Positions 8,458 through 17,600 of a DNA stretch of 61,412 nucleotides are shown here, piece after piece. Every line of letters begins with the position of its first letter. Positions within the stretch are counted from its first letter, which is position 1. Source of the DNA: an uncultured Muribaculaceae bacterium (lineage in GTDB: Bacteria > Bacteroidota > Bacteroidia > Bacteroidales > Muribaculaceae); the NCBI GenBank assembly GCA_910589425.1, contig CAJUSZ010000013.1, forward strand, positions 1-61,412, written 5' to 3'. The position numbers and the translations under genes are program-made. The notes under the pieces are model-generated. The model was not told where the DNA came from. It did no database searches and saw only the letters and a program-made list of their open reading frames with translations.

Positions 8458-8793
8458 ATGGTTGAACAATTCAACTTACATGTAGTCAACTTAGACCCCA
8501 CGGTCGGGTCTGAGATGAAAAAGACAAGGCCTTGCCTGGTTGTTTCCCCGGATGAGATCAATATGTATCTGAAGACAGTCATTATCGTCCCTCTTACTTC
8601 CTCGCAGAGGGGACTGCCTACGAGGGTATTGATAAAGGCTACCGCCCAAAGCGGCTTGAGTAATGACAGTTATGCTGCTATTGATCAGTTGAAGACGGTG
8701 GATAAATCAAGATTATCAGCCCCGATAGGGGAAATATCCGAGACTGAGAAACATGCGGTCTCGGAGATTCTTAAGGATATGTTCGATTATTGA
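8458..8793 (+). CDS. mazF: MazF/PemK-family endoribonuclease toxin
   Basis: This is a predicted sequence-specific mRNA interferase that stalls translation when freed from MazE. The 111 residues match the MazF SH3-like barrel: KKTRPCLVVS at 21-30, VIIVPLTSS at 41-49 and AAIDQLKTVDKSRL at 74-86. Arg24 and Thr47 occupy the places of the two catalytic residues known in Bacillus MazF (Arg25, Thr48). It is full length with no visible lesion, so it is probably active. A strong hairpin at 8830-8863 ends the unit. Confidence 0.88.
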   Translation: MVEQFNLHVVNLDPTVGSEMKKTRPCLVVSPDEINMYLKTVIIVPLTSSQRGLPTRVLIKATAQSGLSNDSYAAIDQLKTVDKSRLSAPIGEISETEKHAVSEILKDMFDY

Positions 8794-8829
8794 GAGATTA
8801 TTAGATTATTATTTAACTGATTAAAATAA

Positions 8830-8863
8830 GAGGAGTGGAACGGCTGATGCTGTTCCACTCCTC
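8830..8863. terminator. Bidirectional hairpin between mazF and pgi
   Basis: A perfect 12-base stem (GAGGAGTGGAAC with its complement at 8852-8863) around a 10-base loop lies between two converging genes. The minus-strand side is followed by a T-rich stretch, so it probably ends both transcripts. Confidence 0.7.
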
Positions 8864-8883
8864 GCATTGACTTGGAGCCTGGT

Positions 8884-10236
8884 TCATTGCTTTGCGCCGA
8901 TCCGCTCGCGTATGGCCTCGGTCTCTTTCTCGTGGCCCGGTTTGCCGAGCAGGGCGAACATGTTTTTCTTGTAGGCCTCCACACCCGGCTGGTCGAAGGG
9001 ATTGACCCCGAGGATGTAGCCGCTGATGCCGCATGCGCGTTCGAAGAAATAGATGAGCTGTCCGAGCGTATGCTCGTCGAGGGAATGGATCCCGATGTGG
9101 ATCACGGGGACTCCGCCGTCGATGTGGGCGAGGCGGGTGCCGATCTCGGCCATCCTGTTGACTTCGTCCACACTCCGTCCGGCCAGATAGTTGATGCCGT
9201 CGAGATTCTGGGCGTCGGAGGGGATGCGTTCCTCCACGGCGGGCTTGCCGACGCTGATCACGGTCTCGAAGATGGTGCGTTCACCATCCTGGATCCATTG
9301 TCCCATCGAGTGGAGGTCGGTGGTGAAGTCTACCGAGGCGGGAAAGATCCCTTTCCCCTCTTTTCCCTCGCTCTCTCCGTAGAGCTGTTTCCACCATTCG
9401 GAGAAGTAATGGAGCCTGGGGTTGAAGTTGATCAGCAGCTCTATTTTCTTGCCCGACGCGTAGAGGGCGTTGCGCATCCGGGCGTAGATCCCGGCGGGAT
9501 TGTCGGGCGAGGGATGGGCTGTGGTGCGCTGCATGTCGGCGGCTCCCCCGATCAGTTTCCTGATGTCGAATCCGGCCACGGCGATCGGCAGCAGTCCGAC
9601 GGGGGTCAGCACCGAGAAGCGTCCCCCTACGTTGTCGGGGATCACGTATGTCTCGTATCCCTCCTGTGTGGCGAGCGTGCGGAGCGCGCCTTTGCTGCGG
9701 TCGGTGATGGCCACGGTCAGCCGGCGGGCTGCGTCGGCTCCGGCCTGTTCGGCGAGCATATCCTTGAGGATGCGGAAGGCTATGGCTGGTTCGGTGGTGG
9801 TTCCGCTCTTGGAGATGACTATGATTCCGAAGCGGCGTCCCTTGAGAAGTCCGCGCAGGTCGGCGAGATATTCCCCGCTGATGTTCTGCCCGGCGAAGAT
9901 CACTTTGGGCTTGCCTGGTTCGGGGGCATGGAAATCGGAGAAATTATCGGAAAGGGCCGAGATCACGGCCTTGGCTCCGAGGTAGGATCCTCCGATGCCG
10001 ATGCAGACCACGAACTCGCATTCGGAGCGCAGCCTTTCGGCGGTGGCCTCGATCCGGCCGATCAGCTCGTCGGGAGTCTCGGAGGGAAGCCTGACCCATC
10101 CGAGAAATCCGGAGCCTTTGCCTGTGGCTTCATCGAGCATTGAGATGGCCTCGGCCGCCGCGGGACGGAGCGCGTCGAATTTTTCCTGGCCTGCGAAGTA
10201 GACCGCGTCCTGGATGTTGAGACTGATGGTTTTCAT
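8884..10236 (-). CDS. pgi: Glucose-6-phosphate isomerase
   Basis: This enzyme interconverts glucose 6-phosphate and fructose 6-phosphate in glycolysis and gluconeogenesis. At 450 residues it belongs to the shorter bacterial form. Visible landmarks are GIGGSYLGAKAV at residues 80-90, the phosphate-binding SKSGTTTEPA stretch near 150, and the family signature NPFDQPGVEAYKK close to the C-terminus. It is third in a lysS-gpsA-pgi run on this strand, 63 bases after gpsA. That gap contains a perfect 11-base tandem duplication at 10255-10276. Confidence 0.97.
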   Translation of the reverse strand: MKTISLNIQDAVYFAGQEKFDALRPAAAEAISMLDEATGKGSGFLGWVRLPSETPDELIGRIEATAERLRSECEFVVCIGIGGSYLGAKAVISALSDNFSDFHAPEPGKPKVIFAGQNISGEYLADLRGLLKGRRFGIIVISKSGTTTEPAIAFRILKDMLAEQAGADAARRLTVAITDRSKGALRTLATQEGYETYVIPDNVGGRFSVLTPVGLLPIAVAGFDIRKLIGGAADMQRTTAHPSPDNPAGIYARMRNALYASGKKIELLINFNPRLHYFSEWWKQLYGESEGKEGKGIFPASVDFTTDLHSMGQWIQDGERTIFETVISVGKPAVEERIPSDAQNLDGINYLAGRSVDEVNRMAEIGTRLAHIDGGVPVIHIGIHSLDEHTLGQLIYFFERACGISGYILGVNPFDQPGVEAYKKNMFALLGKPGHEKETEAIRERIGAKQ

Positions 10237-10254
10237 TCTTGTTTCTATTTTTAC

Positions 10255-10276
10255 CTGTAGATATACTGTAGATATA
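10255..10276. repeat. Perfect 11-base tandem duplication upstream of pgi
   Basis: CTGTAGATATA occurs twice without interruption in the 63-base gpsA-pgi gap. On the transcribed strand this puts two TATATCTACAG units 19 bases before the pgi start. It could be replication slippage or a doubled binding site. Confidence 0.6.
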
Positions 10277-10299
10277 ATGGAGTTTCGGGCGGGATTGTT

Positions 10300-11298
10300 C
10301 TATTCAAGCACCGAAGTTATGTTGCGTATGGCTTTTTTGGGGCTTACTCCCTGATAGAGGATCGAGTACATGCACTCCATGATCGGCATGTCGACCGACA
10401 CGCTCTTGTTGATCTGGTGCATGCAGCGGGTGCCGTAATATCCCTCCGCCACCATCTCCATCTCCATCATGGCGGCCTTGACGCTGTAGCCCTTGCCGAT
10501 CATCGATCCGAAGTTGTGGTTGCGCGAGAAGCGGCTGTAGGCCGTAACGAGCAGGTCGCCCAGATAGGCCGACAGGCAGACGTCGCGGTTCTCCATCGGG
10601 GCCACGGCGTCGATGAAGCGTCTCATCTCGCGGGCGGCGTTGCAGGCGAGCATGGCCATGAAATTGTCGCCCATGTTCATTCCGCTGATCACGCCTCCGG
10701 CTATGGCGTAGACATTTTTCAGCACGGCGGCGTATTCTATTCCGTCCACGTCGTCGGAGATGATGGTCTTCATCTTTTTGCCGGCGATGTGGGCGGCGAA
10801 GTCGCGCGCCTTGGCGGAGTCGTGGGCGCCGATGGTCAGATAGCTCAGGCGCGCCAGAGCCACCTCCTCGGCGTGGCAGGGGCCGCCGATCACCATCATG
10901 TTCTCCGGCCGGCATCCGAACCGGTCGGCGAACCAGTCGGTTACGATCATGTTCTCGTCCGGGACTATTCCTTTCACGGCCGAGACGATATTCTTGGCCG
11001 AGATGTCGGTGGTGATCTTCTCGGCCTCGGCCTTGACGTAGGGGGAGGGGACGGCGATCACGAGCGTGTCGGCACCCAGGCAGGCTTCGTTGATGTCGGA
11101 TGTGAACGATATCCGGGCTGTGTCGAAGGCCACATCCGACAGATAGGCCTGGTTGCGGCGGTATTTGATGAAGTCGTCGATCCGCTCGCGGCTTCTGAAA
11201 TACCATGTCAGGCGGTCAGTGTTGTCGAGCAGCAGCTTGGCCAGCGCCGTGGCCCAGCTGCCTGACCCGATCATCGCTATTTTTCCCAGTGAATCCAT
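10300..11298 (-). CDS. gpsA: NAD(P)H-dependent glycerol-3-phosphate dehydrogenase
   Basis: This enzyme makes sn-glycerol 3-phosphate from dihydroxyacetone phosphate for phospholipid synthesis. The 332-residue protein has the Rossmann GSGSWATALA motif at residues 11-20 and the catalytic-lysine segment AAVLKNVYAIAGG near residue 193. The length is normal. It starts 13 bases after the lysS stop and is co-transcribed with it. The pairing of lysS with gpsA and pgi recurs in Bacteroidales, although the three pathways are not directly linked. Confidence 0.96.
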   Translation of the reverse strand: MDSLGKIAMIGSGSWATALAKLLLDNTDRLTWYFRSRERIDDFIKYRRNQAYLSDVAFDTARISFTSDINEACLGADTLVIAVPSPYVKAEAEKITTDISAKNIVSAVKGIVPDENMIVTDWFADRFGCRPENMMVIGGPCHAEEVALARLSYLTIGAHDSAKARDFAAHIAGKKMKTIISDDVDGIEYAAVLKNVYAIAGGVISGMNMGDNFMAMLACNAAREMRRFIDAVAPMENRDVCLSAYLGDLLVTAYSRFSRNHNFGSMIGKGYSVKAAMMEMEMVAEGYYGTRCMHQINKSVSVDMPIMECMYSILYQGVSPKKAIRNITSVLE

Positions 11299-11311
11299 GT
11301 CGGAAATGATT

Positions 11312-12862
11312 TTAAGCCTCCTCCTGTTCGCCGGCCTCGCCGGAGTTGCGGGTTTTCTCGGGACGCATCTGCGGGAAGAGCAGCACTTCCTGGATGGTGG
11401 TCTGTCCGGTCATGAGCATGGCCAGGCGGTCCATTCCGATACCCATGCCCGATGTCGGCGGCATACCGTATTCGAGGGCGCGGATGAAGTCGTGGTCGAT
11501 GATCATCGCCTCGTCGTCGCCCTTGTCGGCCAGGCGCATCTGCTCCACGAAACGCTCATACTGGTCGATCGGGTCGTTGAGTTCCGAATAAGCGTTGGCG
11601 AGTTCCTTTCCGTTCACCATCAGCTCGAAGCGTTCGGTCAGCTCCGGGTTGTCGCGGTGGCGCTTGGTGAGCGGCGACATCTCGATCGGATAGTCGGTGA
11701 TGAATGTGGGCTGGATATAAGTCCCCTCGCATTTCTCGCCGAAGATCTCGTCGATGAGCTTCCCTTTTCCCATCGAAGGCTCCACCTCGATCCCGTTCTC
11801 CTTGCAGAAGGCGCGGAGTTCATCCTCGCTCTTGCCGCTGATGTCGAATCCGGTCTTGTCGAGGATGGCCTGGGCCATGGTGATGCGCGGATAGGGAGCC
11901 TTGAAGGAGATGGTGTTGTCGCCCACCTTCACCTCCGTGGTGCCGTTGACGTCCATGCAGATCTTCTCGAGCATCCTCTCGGTGAAGCTCATCATCCAGT
12001 TGTAGTCCTTGTAGGCCACGTAGATCTCCATGCATGTGAACTCCGGATTGTGGGTGCGGTCCATTCCCTCGTTGCGGAAGTTCTTCGAGAATTCATACAC
12101 TCCGTCGAATCCGCCTACGATCAGGCGTTTCAGATAGAGTTCGTCGGCAATGCGGAGATAGAGAGGAATGTCGAGCGTGTTGTGGTGGGTGATGAACGGA
12201 CGCGCCGAAGCCCCGCCGGGGATCGACTGCAGGATCGGGGTCTCCACCTCGATGTATCCGTGCGAGTTGAAATATTCGCGCATGGAGTTGAACATGCGTG
12301 TGCGCTTGAGGAAGATCTCCTTCACCCCCTTGTTGACCACCAGGTCCACATAGCGGCGGCGGTATCGCTGCTCGGGGTCGGTGAAGGCGTCGTAGGCCTG
12401 TCCCTCCTTCATCTTGACAATAGGCAGCGGGCGCAGACTCTTCGAGAGAAGGGTCAGCTCCTGGGCGTGGACGGAGATCTCGCCCGTCTTGGTGCGGAAC
12501 ACGTAGCCCTTTATCCCGACGAAGTCGCCTATGTCGAGGAGCTTCTTGAAGACGCTGTTGTAGAGTTCCTTGTCCTCACCCGGACAGAGATCGTCGCGGC
12601 TCACATAGACCTGGATGCGTCCGAAGGCATCCTGAAGTTCCATGAATGAGGCCTTTCCCATGATGCGGCGGCTCATCACGCGTCCGGCTATGGCCACCTC
12701 GCGTTTGGGTTCGGTCTCGTCGCTGAAAGTTTCCTTGATTTCGTCAGTGTGGCCCGTTACGGTGAATTCCGCTGCGGGATAGGGGTCGATTCCGTTGGCG
12801 CGCAGTGTCTCGAGGCTGCGGCGACGCACAATCTCCTGCTCGCTGAGTTCCTGGATTGCCAT
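11312..12862 (-). CDS. lysS: Lysyl-tRNA synthetase (class II)
   Basis: This enzyme charges tRNA-Lys with lysine. The 516 residues comprise the N-terminal OB-fold anticodon-binding domain (about 55-150, VAIAGRVMSRR onward) and the class II catalytic core with motif 2 around NFRNEGMDRTHNPEFTCME and motif 3 near the end (GMGIGMDRLAMLM). The protein ends about 40 residues after motif 3, without the longer tail seen in some Bacteroidetes LysRS. A well-formed promoter lies at 12961-12992, giving a leader of about 90 bases. It heads the lysS-gpsA-pgi unit. Confidence 0.97.
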   Translation of the reverse strand: MAIQELSEQEIVRRRSLETLRANGIDPYPAAEFTVTGHTDEIKETFSDETEPKREVAIAGRVMSRRIMGKASFMELQDAFGRIQVYVSRDDLCPGEDKELYNSVFKKLLDIGDFVGIKGYVFRTKTGEISVHAQELTLLSKSLRPLPIVKMKEGQAYDAFTDPEQRYRRRYVDLVVNKGVKEIFLKRTRMFNSMREYFNSHGYIEVETPILQSIPGGASARPFITHHNTLDIPLYLRIADELYLKRLIVGGFDGVYEFSKNFRNEGMDRTHNPEFTCMEIYVAYKDYNWMMSFTERMLEKICMDVNGTTEVKVGDNTISFKAPYPRITMAQAILDKTGFDISGKSEDELRAFCKENGIEVEPSMGKGKLIDEIFGEKCEGTYIQPTFITDYPIEMSPLTKRHRDNPELTERFELMVNGKELANAYSELNDPIDQYERFVEQMRLADKGDDEAMIIDHDFIRALEYGMPPTSGMGIGMDRLAMLMTGQTTIQEVLLFPQMRPEKTRNSGEAGEQEEA

Positions 12863-12960
12863 AATGATATGTTAGTCTTTATTTCTGATTTACAATGTTA
12901 TACGATAAGACACGGCACCTCTGTCCCCGCAGACGGGAGCCAGACTGCCGAATCAAACTG

Positions 12961-12992
12961 CAAAAATACGAAAAATTCCTCATACGCACAAA
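12961..12992 (-). promoter_or_regulatory. Promoter of lysS-gpsA-pgi
   Basis: On the minus strand TTTG (12989-12992), exactly 20 bases, then TATTTTTG (12961-12968) matches the Bacteroidetes consensus at both boxes. Confidence 0.75.
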
Positions 12993-13002
12993 GATAAGGA
13001 CA

Positions 13003-13146
13003 GAGTGGTGAGGACGGAGTGCTGAGTATAGAGTAGAAAGTACGGAGTACAAAGTACAAAGTGATGAGTTTATGACTCACTCCTCACTCCTCCTCACTCC
13101 TCATTACTCACTCCTACTCCTTACCCCTTACCCCTTATCCCTTACC
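13003..13146. repeat. Heptanucleotide array with internal polarity flip, locus 2
   Basis: Ten units of the form RAGTNNN (GAGTGGT, GAGTGCT, GAGTATA, AAGTACA and others) run from 13003 to about 13072. The array then switches to the reverse-complement form (CTCACTC, CTTACCC and similar) through 13146. The two halves can partly pair into a long imperfect hairpin. It forms the downstream boundary of the YafQ-type pair. Confidence 0.75.
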
Positions 13147-13172
13147 ATTTTCTACTCTGAACTATTCTGAAA

Positions 13173-13445
13173 TCAGCCGAACAATTCCGAATGGGATCCC
13201 AGACGTAACACGCCTATCTGATTTTCAGTTTCGTCTATCCAGATTAGCAGAAAATCTCCTTCAACATGACATTCCATGCACCCTTTGTAGTCCCCTTTTA
13301 ACAGATGGGGACTATATTCCGGGGGTATGGGAATTTCATCGCGCAACATGCGCAGTATTTCCGCAACCTTTTCCATTTTCTTAGGCTGGTTGCGGAATCT
13401 TTTGGCGTCCTTTTTGTACTGGCTTGAGAAGCGCAGAACTTTCAT
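13173..13445 (-). CDS. YafQ-family endoribonuclease toxin
   Basis: This is a predicted RelE-superfamily mRNA endonuclease. The 90-residue protein carries the YafQ set of active-site residues known from E. coli: His47 (SPHLLKGDYKG), His60 and Asp64 (CHVEGDF), His85 and Phe89 (LGSHSELFG). All are present, so it is probably active. Its start overlaps the stop of the upstream antitoxin by four bases (ATGA), implying translational coupling. A heptad array lies just downstream, and the pair sits in a short accessory patch between housekeeping lysS and a secreted-protein operon. Confidence 0.88.
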   Translation of the reverse strand: MKVLRFSSQYKKDAKRFRNQPKKMEKVAEILRMLRDEIPIPPEYSPHLLKGDYKGCMECHVEGDFLLIWIDETENQIGVLRLGSHSELFG

Positions 13446-13693
13446 AAGCCCATCGACTTATACATTGCCTCTACACTTGATACATCAAGCGGACCCTGGA
13501 GTTTGCCGGAACGTGCCTCTTCCAAAGCCGCGCGGGTCTCTGCGTTAGGCTCGGAATATGCAATGTCAATCAACGCGCACTCCACGAAGTTGTTGAGGCT
13601 GCGGTTTTGCTGGCGTGCAAGTTTTTTCAGCCGTTCTATGAGATCGACAGGAAGACGGAAACTTTGGGCTTTTTTCTGAATCGCTGTATCCAT
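13442..13693 (-). CDS. Ribbon-helix-helix antitoxin of the YafQ-type pair
   Basis: This is the probable antitoxin and autorepressor. From the ATG at 13693 it is 83 residues: a ribbon-helix-helix DNA-binding segment (about residues 8-42, SFRLPVDLIERLKKLARQQN) and an acidic C-terminal tail that should cover the toxin. I chose this start because a near-perfect promoter places the -7 box at 13712-13719. A longer frame beginning upstream would have to start before its own transcription start. The pair shares a four-base overlap with the toxin gene. Confidence 0.82.
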   Translation of the reverse strand: MDTAIQKKAQSFRLPVDLIERLKKLARQQNRSLNNFVECALIDIAYSEPNAETRAALEEARSGKLQGPLDVSSVEAMYKSMGL

Positions 13694-13711
13694 AATCACA
13701 TCTTTTGTGTG

Positions 13712-13743
13712 CAAAGTTAACTTATTTGTATTACATAAACAAA
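13712..13743 (-). promoter_or_regulatory. Promoter of the RHH antitoxin-YafQ pair
   Basis: On the minus strand TTTG (13740-13743), 20 bases, TAACTTTG (13712-13719). It gives a leader of about 15 bases and decides the antitoxin start at 13693. Confidence 0.75.
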
Positions 13744-13784
13744 TCCATATAACAGATAGTTTCTCATGGCTTTTGAATAAGACA

Positions 13785-13866
13785 AAGTACAAAGTACAGA
13801 GTGTTATGACTCACTACCTATTACTCACTCCTTAGTACTCGACTTGGTACTTGACTTAATACTTGG
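13785..13866. repeat. Heptanucleotide array with polarity flip, locus 3
   Basis: AAGTACA, AAGTACA and GAGTGTT are followed after about 13806 by reverse-complement units (CTCACTA, CTCACTC, CTTAGTA, CTTGGTA, CTTGACT). It separates the antitoxin promoter from the lipoprotein gene and ends 4 bases before the lipoprotein stop codon. Confidence 0.7.
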
Positions 13867-13869
13867 GAT

Positions 13870-14403
13870 TTAGAACTCAAATTCAAGCTTCTCCCCTTCT
13901 GTCAGATTCAGTGTGGTGGAGAACAGCTTATAGGGTTCTACATAATGTGTTTCTTCACCACCTTCTGCCGTTCCGTCAAACTCACGTAAGGACAAGTCGG
14001 CCATCAATGTCAGGTTATACTCTCCAGGCTTAATCCCGGTTATCTCTGCCGTTACGCCCGACAGGCACTCGCAGTCTGCTGAGACTTCAGTTCTGCTCAG
14101 GAGAATGATGATGTCTGTCCCAACTTTACTGACAGTTACTTTCTTGATAATTGTTCCGCAATTCTGCAGCAGATCGTCAACTGCAAAAGATAAAACTCCA
14201 TCGGAAAGCAGAAGCGTCATGGTGGTTTGTGCGTCATATCCATTATGTTGGATTGCGCGTCTCGGCAAGTCAGTGTTTTTGCATCGGATATATTCCATCT
14301 GGGCCACCTGTGGATCTGAGTGTTCAGGAATATCCGTCGAACTGCATGCTGCGAATGAGAGTGCCAGCATCGAAACGCAGAGTGATTGAATTAGCTTTTT
14401 CAT
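13870..14403 (-). CDS. Predicted lipoprotein of unknown function
   Basis: From the ATG at 14403 the protein is 177 residues. It has a lipoprotein signal peptide, a lipobox LSFAAC and the modified Cys at residue 20, so it should be anchored in a membrane, probably the outer one. The rest looks like a beta-rich domain with no family I recognise; two cysteines occur close together near DCECLSG. Longer upstream starts would extend into a heptad array and are unlikely. It is bounded on both sides by heptad arrays. Low GC relative to the neighbouring operon suggests acquisition. Confidence 0.7.
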   Translation of the reverse strand: MKKLIQSLCVSMLALSFAACSSTDIPEHSDPQVAQMEYIRCKNTDLPRRAIQHNGYDAQTTMTLLLSDGVLSFAVDDLLQNCGTIIKKVTVSKVGTDIIILLSRTEVSADCECLSGVTAEITGIKPGEYNLTLMADLSLREFDGTAEGGEETHYVEPYKLFSTTLNLTEGEKLEFEF

Positions 14404-14419
14404 AATCATGATATATATT

Positions 14420-14574
14420 AAGTACAGAGTGGTGAGTACAAAGGACAAGGTACAAAGTGATAAGTGTATTACTCACAACTTAGTACTTATTCCTCATTCC
14501 TTAATAATACTCATTCCTCACAACTTTGTACTCATTACTCATTACTTTGTACTTATTACTTAGTGCTTAGTACT
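14420..14574. repeat. Heptanucleotide array with polarity flip, locus 4 (longest)
   Basis: About 155 bases of 7-base units occupy the gap before the lipoprotein gene. They read AAGTACA, GAGTGGT, GAGTACA and AAGTGAT, then flip near 14468 to CTCACAA, CTTAGTA, CTTATTC, CTCATTA, CTTTGTA and similar. The two halves are complementary enough to pair. The array abuts the terminator of the large secreted-protein operon. Confidence 0.75.
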
Positions 14575-14576
14575 TT

Positions 14577-14615
14577 AAAAAAAGCCGGGCCGCGGCCGTG
14601 ATGGCTGCAGCCCGG
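14577..14615 (-). terminator. Rho-independent terminator of the GLUG/BspA operon
   Basis: On the minus strand a GC-rich hairpin (CCGGGC...GCCCGG outer stem, with inner GCC/GGC pairing) is followed directly by seven T residues. It lies 24 bases past the stop of the 1972-residue gene. Confidence 0.8.
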
Positions 14616-14638
14616 GGTTTTTAATCAGAATGTCGGTG

Positions 14639-17600
14639 TCAGAACATCTTCTTCACTGCCACACGACGTCCGTCAGGTGTCGTGCCGGTGGCGATCACAA
14701 CCATGCCCTTCGAAGGCTCGGCGATCTCGCGGCCGTCGAGAGTGAAGTAGCGCACGTCGGTCAGGTCGTCGACGCTGACGGTGCTTACGCCGCTCATGTC
14801 GGCCTGGATGTTGAGGAAGTTCTTCCACTCCTCGGCGTTCTTGTAGGCCTCGATGGCCGACTGTGCCACATAAAGTGTGCAGAGGTCATACTTGATCTCG
14901 TCGAATGCCATCATTCCCACGGTCGGGGGTGTGAGGGCTTTCGATCTGAGGCTCTTCAGAGCGGAGCAGCTCATCAGCGCCATCATGTCGAGCGATTCGA
15001 GCGACTCGGGGAGCGTGAGTTCCTCGAGCGAGGAGCAGCCGTTGAAGGCCATCGTGCCGATGGTCTTGATTCCTTCGGCCACGGTGTATTTCTTCAGGCC
15101 GGTGCAGCCGTAGAACGTGTTGGCCGGGATGGCTGTGATGGAGGCCGGGAAAGTGGCGTCTTCGAGCGAGGTACACTGCCAGAAGAGCGACTCTCCGAGG
15201 TCCGTGCATCCGTCGGGGATCACGGCCGACTTCAGGCCGGAGCATGAATGGAACGCTCCGTTGCCTATCTTCTCGAGCGACGCGGGGAGACTCAGGGTCT
15301 CGGCCGTGGTCAGGCCGCGGAAGGAGTAGGCGCCGATCTGCTTCACTCCCTCGGGAACTGTGAGTGTGGTTCCCACCGGAGTGCCGGCCACTGAGAGTGT
15401 GCCGCAGTTGTAGATCGGGTTGGAGTTGGAGTTGGCGAACACGATCTGCACCCAGTCGGCGATCGAGGGAGTCTCGACGCTCTTCAGGGTGGAGATGTTG
15501 CGGAATCCGTCCTTGCCCACGCTCTTGACTGTGGCGGGGATCGAGACAGAAGTGATCGTGCTGTTCTGGAATGCTGACTCGGCTACGCCCACCACGGTGT
15601 ATTCCTTGTTGTTGTCGGTGAACTTGGCCGGGATCACGATAGCGCCGGTGTATTCGCCGGGCATCACGATAGCCTCGAGTTTCTCGAAGTCCTTGTGGAA
15701 GTTGAGTCCGTCGATGGTTACGTCCTGAGGCTCGCCGGCGTCGGATACGAAAGCGTATGTCCTGGTCAGCGTGCCTGCGGTCTTGGTCAGCGTGGCTTCG
15801 CCCTTACCGTTGGGTGTGGCTATGCCGTTCTCGATGGTGAAGATGTCGTTGCCGGTCCAGACCACGTGGCTGAGGTTGGCGAGCGTTACGGGGCCGGTGA
15901 GCTTATCGGGGGTGTCGCCTTCGGAAAGGAGATACCATGCTGCGGCAAACTGTGCCTCGGGCACGGTGTCGAGCGATGCGATCATCGGGAAGGCCGCGGG
16001 GGTCTTGCTGAAGGCTTCGCCGAGGTTTGCGGTGAGCATTCCGAGCGAGTCGACCATGTTGACGTTATACTGCTTGTCGAAGTCATATTCCGTGGCGGAA
16101 GTCTTGAGGCCGTAGCAGTTTGTGGCGGCCACGCCGTCGCGGTTGTTGATGAACACCGAGGCGATCTCGCCGAGGCTGGAGGGATCGAGAGCGTTGAGCG
16201 CGCCCATGTTGTAGAAGTTCTCGGCTGTGGCGCCTGCCAGGGCATATCCGAGGCCGCCGCCAGTGTAGAGGGAGATGTCGCCGGTGTTGTAGCTGTTTTT
16301 CACCTTGACATATCCGCTTGCCAGTCCGCCCACGATGTTGAGTGTGGCCTTCTTGGTGAGAACCTGGGTTACGGTGCCGGTGTTGAAGCATTCATTGACA
16401 ATCGCGAAGCCCTGCTGAGCGTAGGCGATGAGGCCAGCCAGCTGCGATCCGCCGATGATGGCGCCGGTGTTGTAGCAGCGGGTGAAGTTGATCTCCTGGT
16501 CCGCTTTGGTGAGGTTGGTGTATGAGCAGATGCCCGCGATGTGGTGGCCGTCGTCGGTGGTCAGCGTGCTGCTCACCTCGCCGTGGTTGGCGCAGTCGGT
16601 GAACGAGTAGCCTGTGCCGGCGCATGCGCCTACACCAGCCACATACTGGCGGCCGCTGACTGCGCCGTAGCTGACGCATTTCGCGATCGGAGTCGTGAGC
16701 GTTACGGACTGCGGGATTGTGGAGGGACGGTTGCCGTAGACGCCGCCGATGTAGTTGGCGCCCTTCACGTCGCCGCGGTTCACGCAGCTGTCGAGCGATG
16801 AGCCGGGATTGACCATGCCGGCGATGCCGCCGATGGTGTTGGCGGTCGAGGCTGTTACATCACCCTCGTTGACGCAGCGGGAGATCTCGCCGTAGAGCTG
16901 GCCTGCGATGCCGCCGATGAAGGCGTCCTTGTAGGTCATCTGCGGGTTGCCGCCGCCGGAAGCTGTGGTCTCCTGCGGAGCGGTCGAGGTTACGTTGCCG
17001 TAGTTGGCGCAGTCGCGGATATAGGCTCTGGGCTGCACGTTGGTGCCGGCCGTCTTCATGTTGCCCACGATGCCGGCTGCATACCAGCGTGTGGTGGAGA
17101 TGGGGGCGCGGTTCACACAGTTGTCGAACGTGGCGTTTTCGTTTGCCTGGGCCACGATGGCTGCCACGTAGCTGCCGTCCTGGTTGGCGGTGGTGGCGGT
17201 GCCTACGCGGGTGCCGGTAAACTCACAGTCGGCGTCGACGGTGATGTTGCGCACGGCGCCGTCGCTGACAGCCGCTATGCCTGCGATGTAGCCGTAGCCG
17301 GCTATCTTGACATTGCTCAGGGTGAGGTTCTCGACGGTGGATCCGGTTCCGAGAGTGTGGAAGAGAGCCACATGGTCGCGTTTGGCCTCGGGATCGGCTG
17401 CCACGGAGACGTTCTTGATCACGTGGTTGTTGCCGAGGAATGTGCCGTTGAAGGGATTGTTGGCGTCGCCGGCGGCGTTGAATTCCTTGCCGGTGTAGTC
17501 GAGGTCGGCGAGCAGGGAGACATATTCATTCTCGAACGAATATTTTGCGTCGATCATGTATTTCCCGAGCTTGTTGAAATCCTCCACGGAAGCCACCTGC

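Larger units (their letters stand above)
12863..13172. other. 310-base gene-free stretch between lysS and the YafQ-type pair
   Basis: It holds the lysS promoter on the minus strand (12961-12992) and, from 13003 to 13146, a heptanucleotide array. I see no ORF with coding character and no RNA gene. Confidence 0.7.

Noticed and set aside
13003..13146. CRISPR-like repeat array
   Set aside because: Units are 7 bases long, contiguous and degenerate, without spacers and without cas genes.
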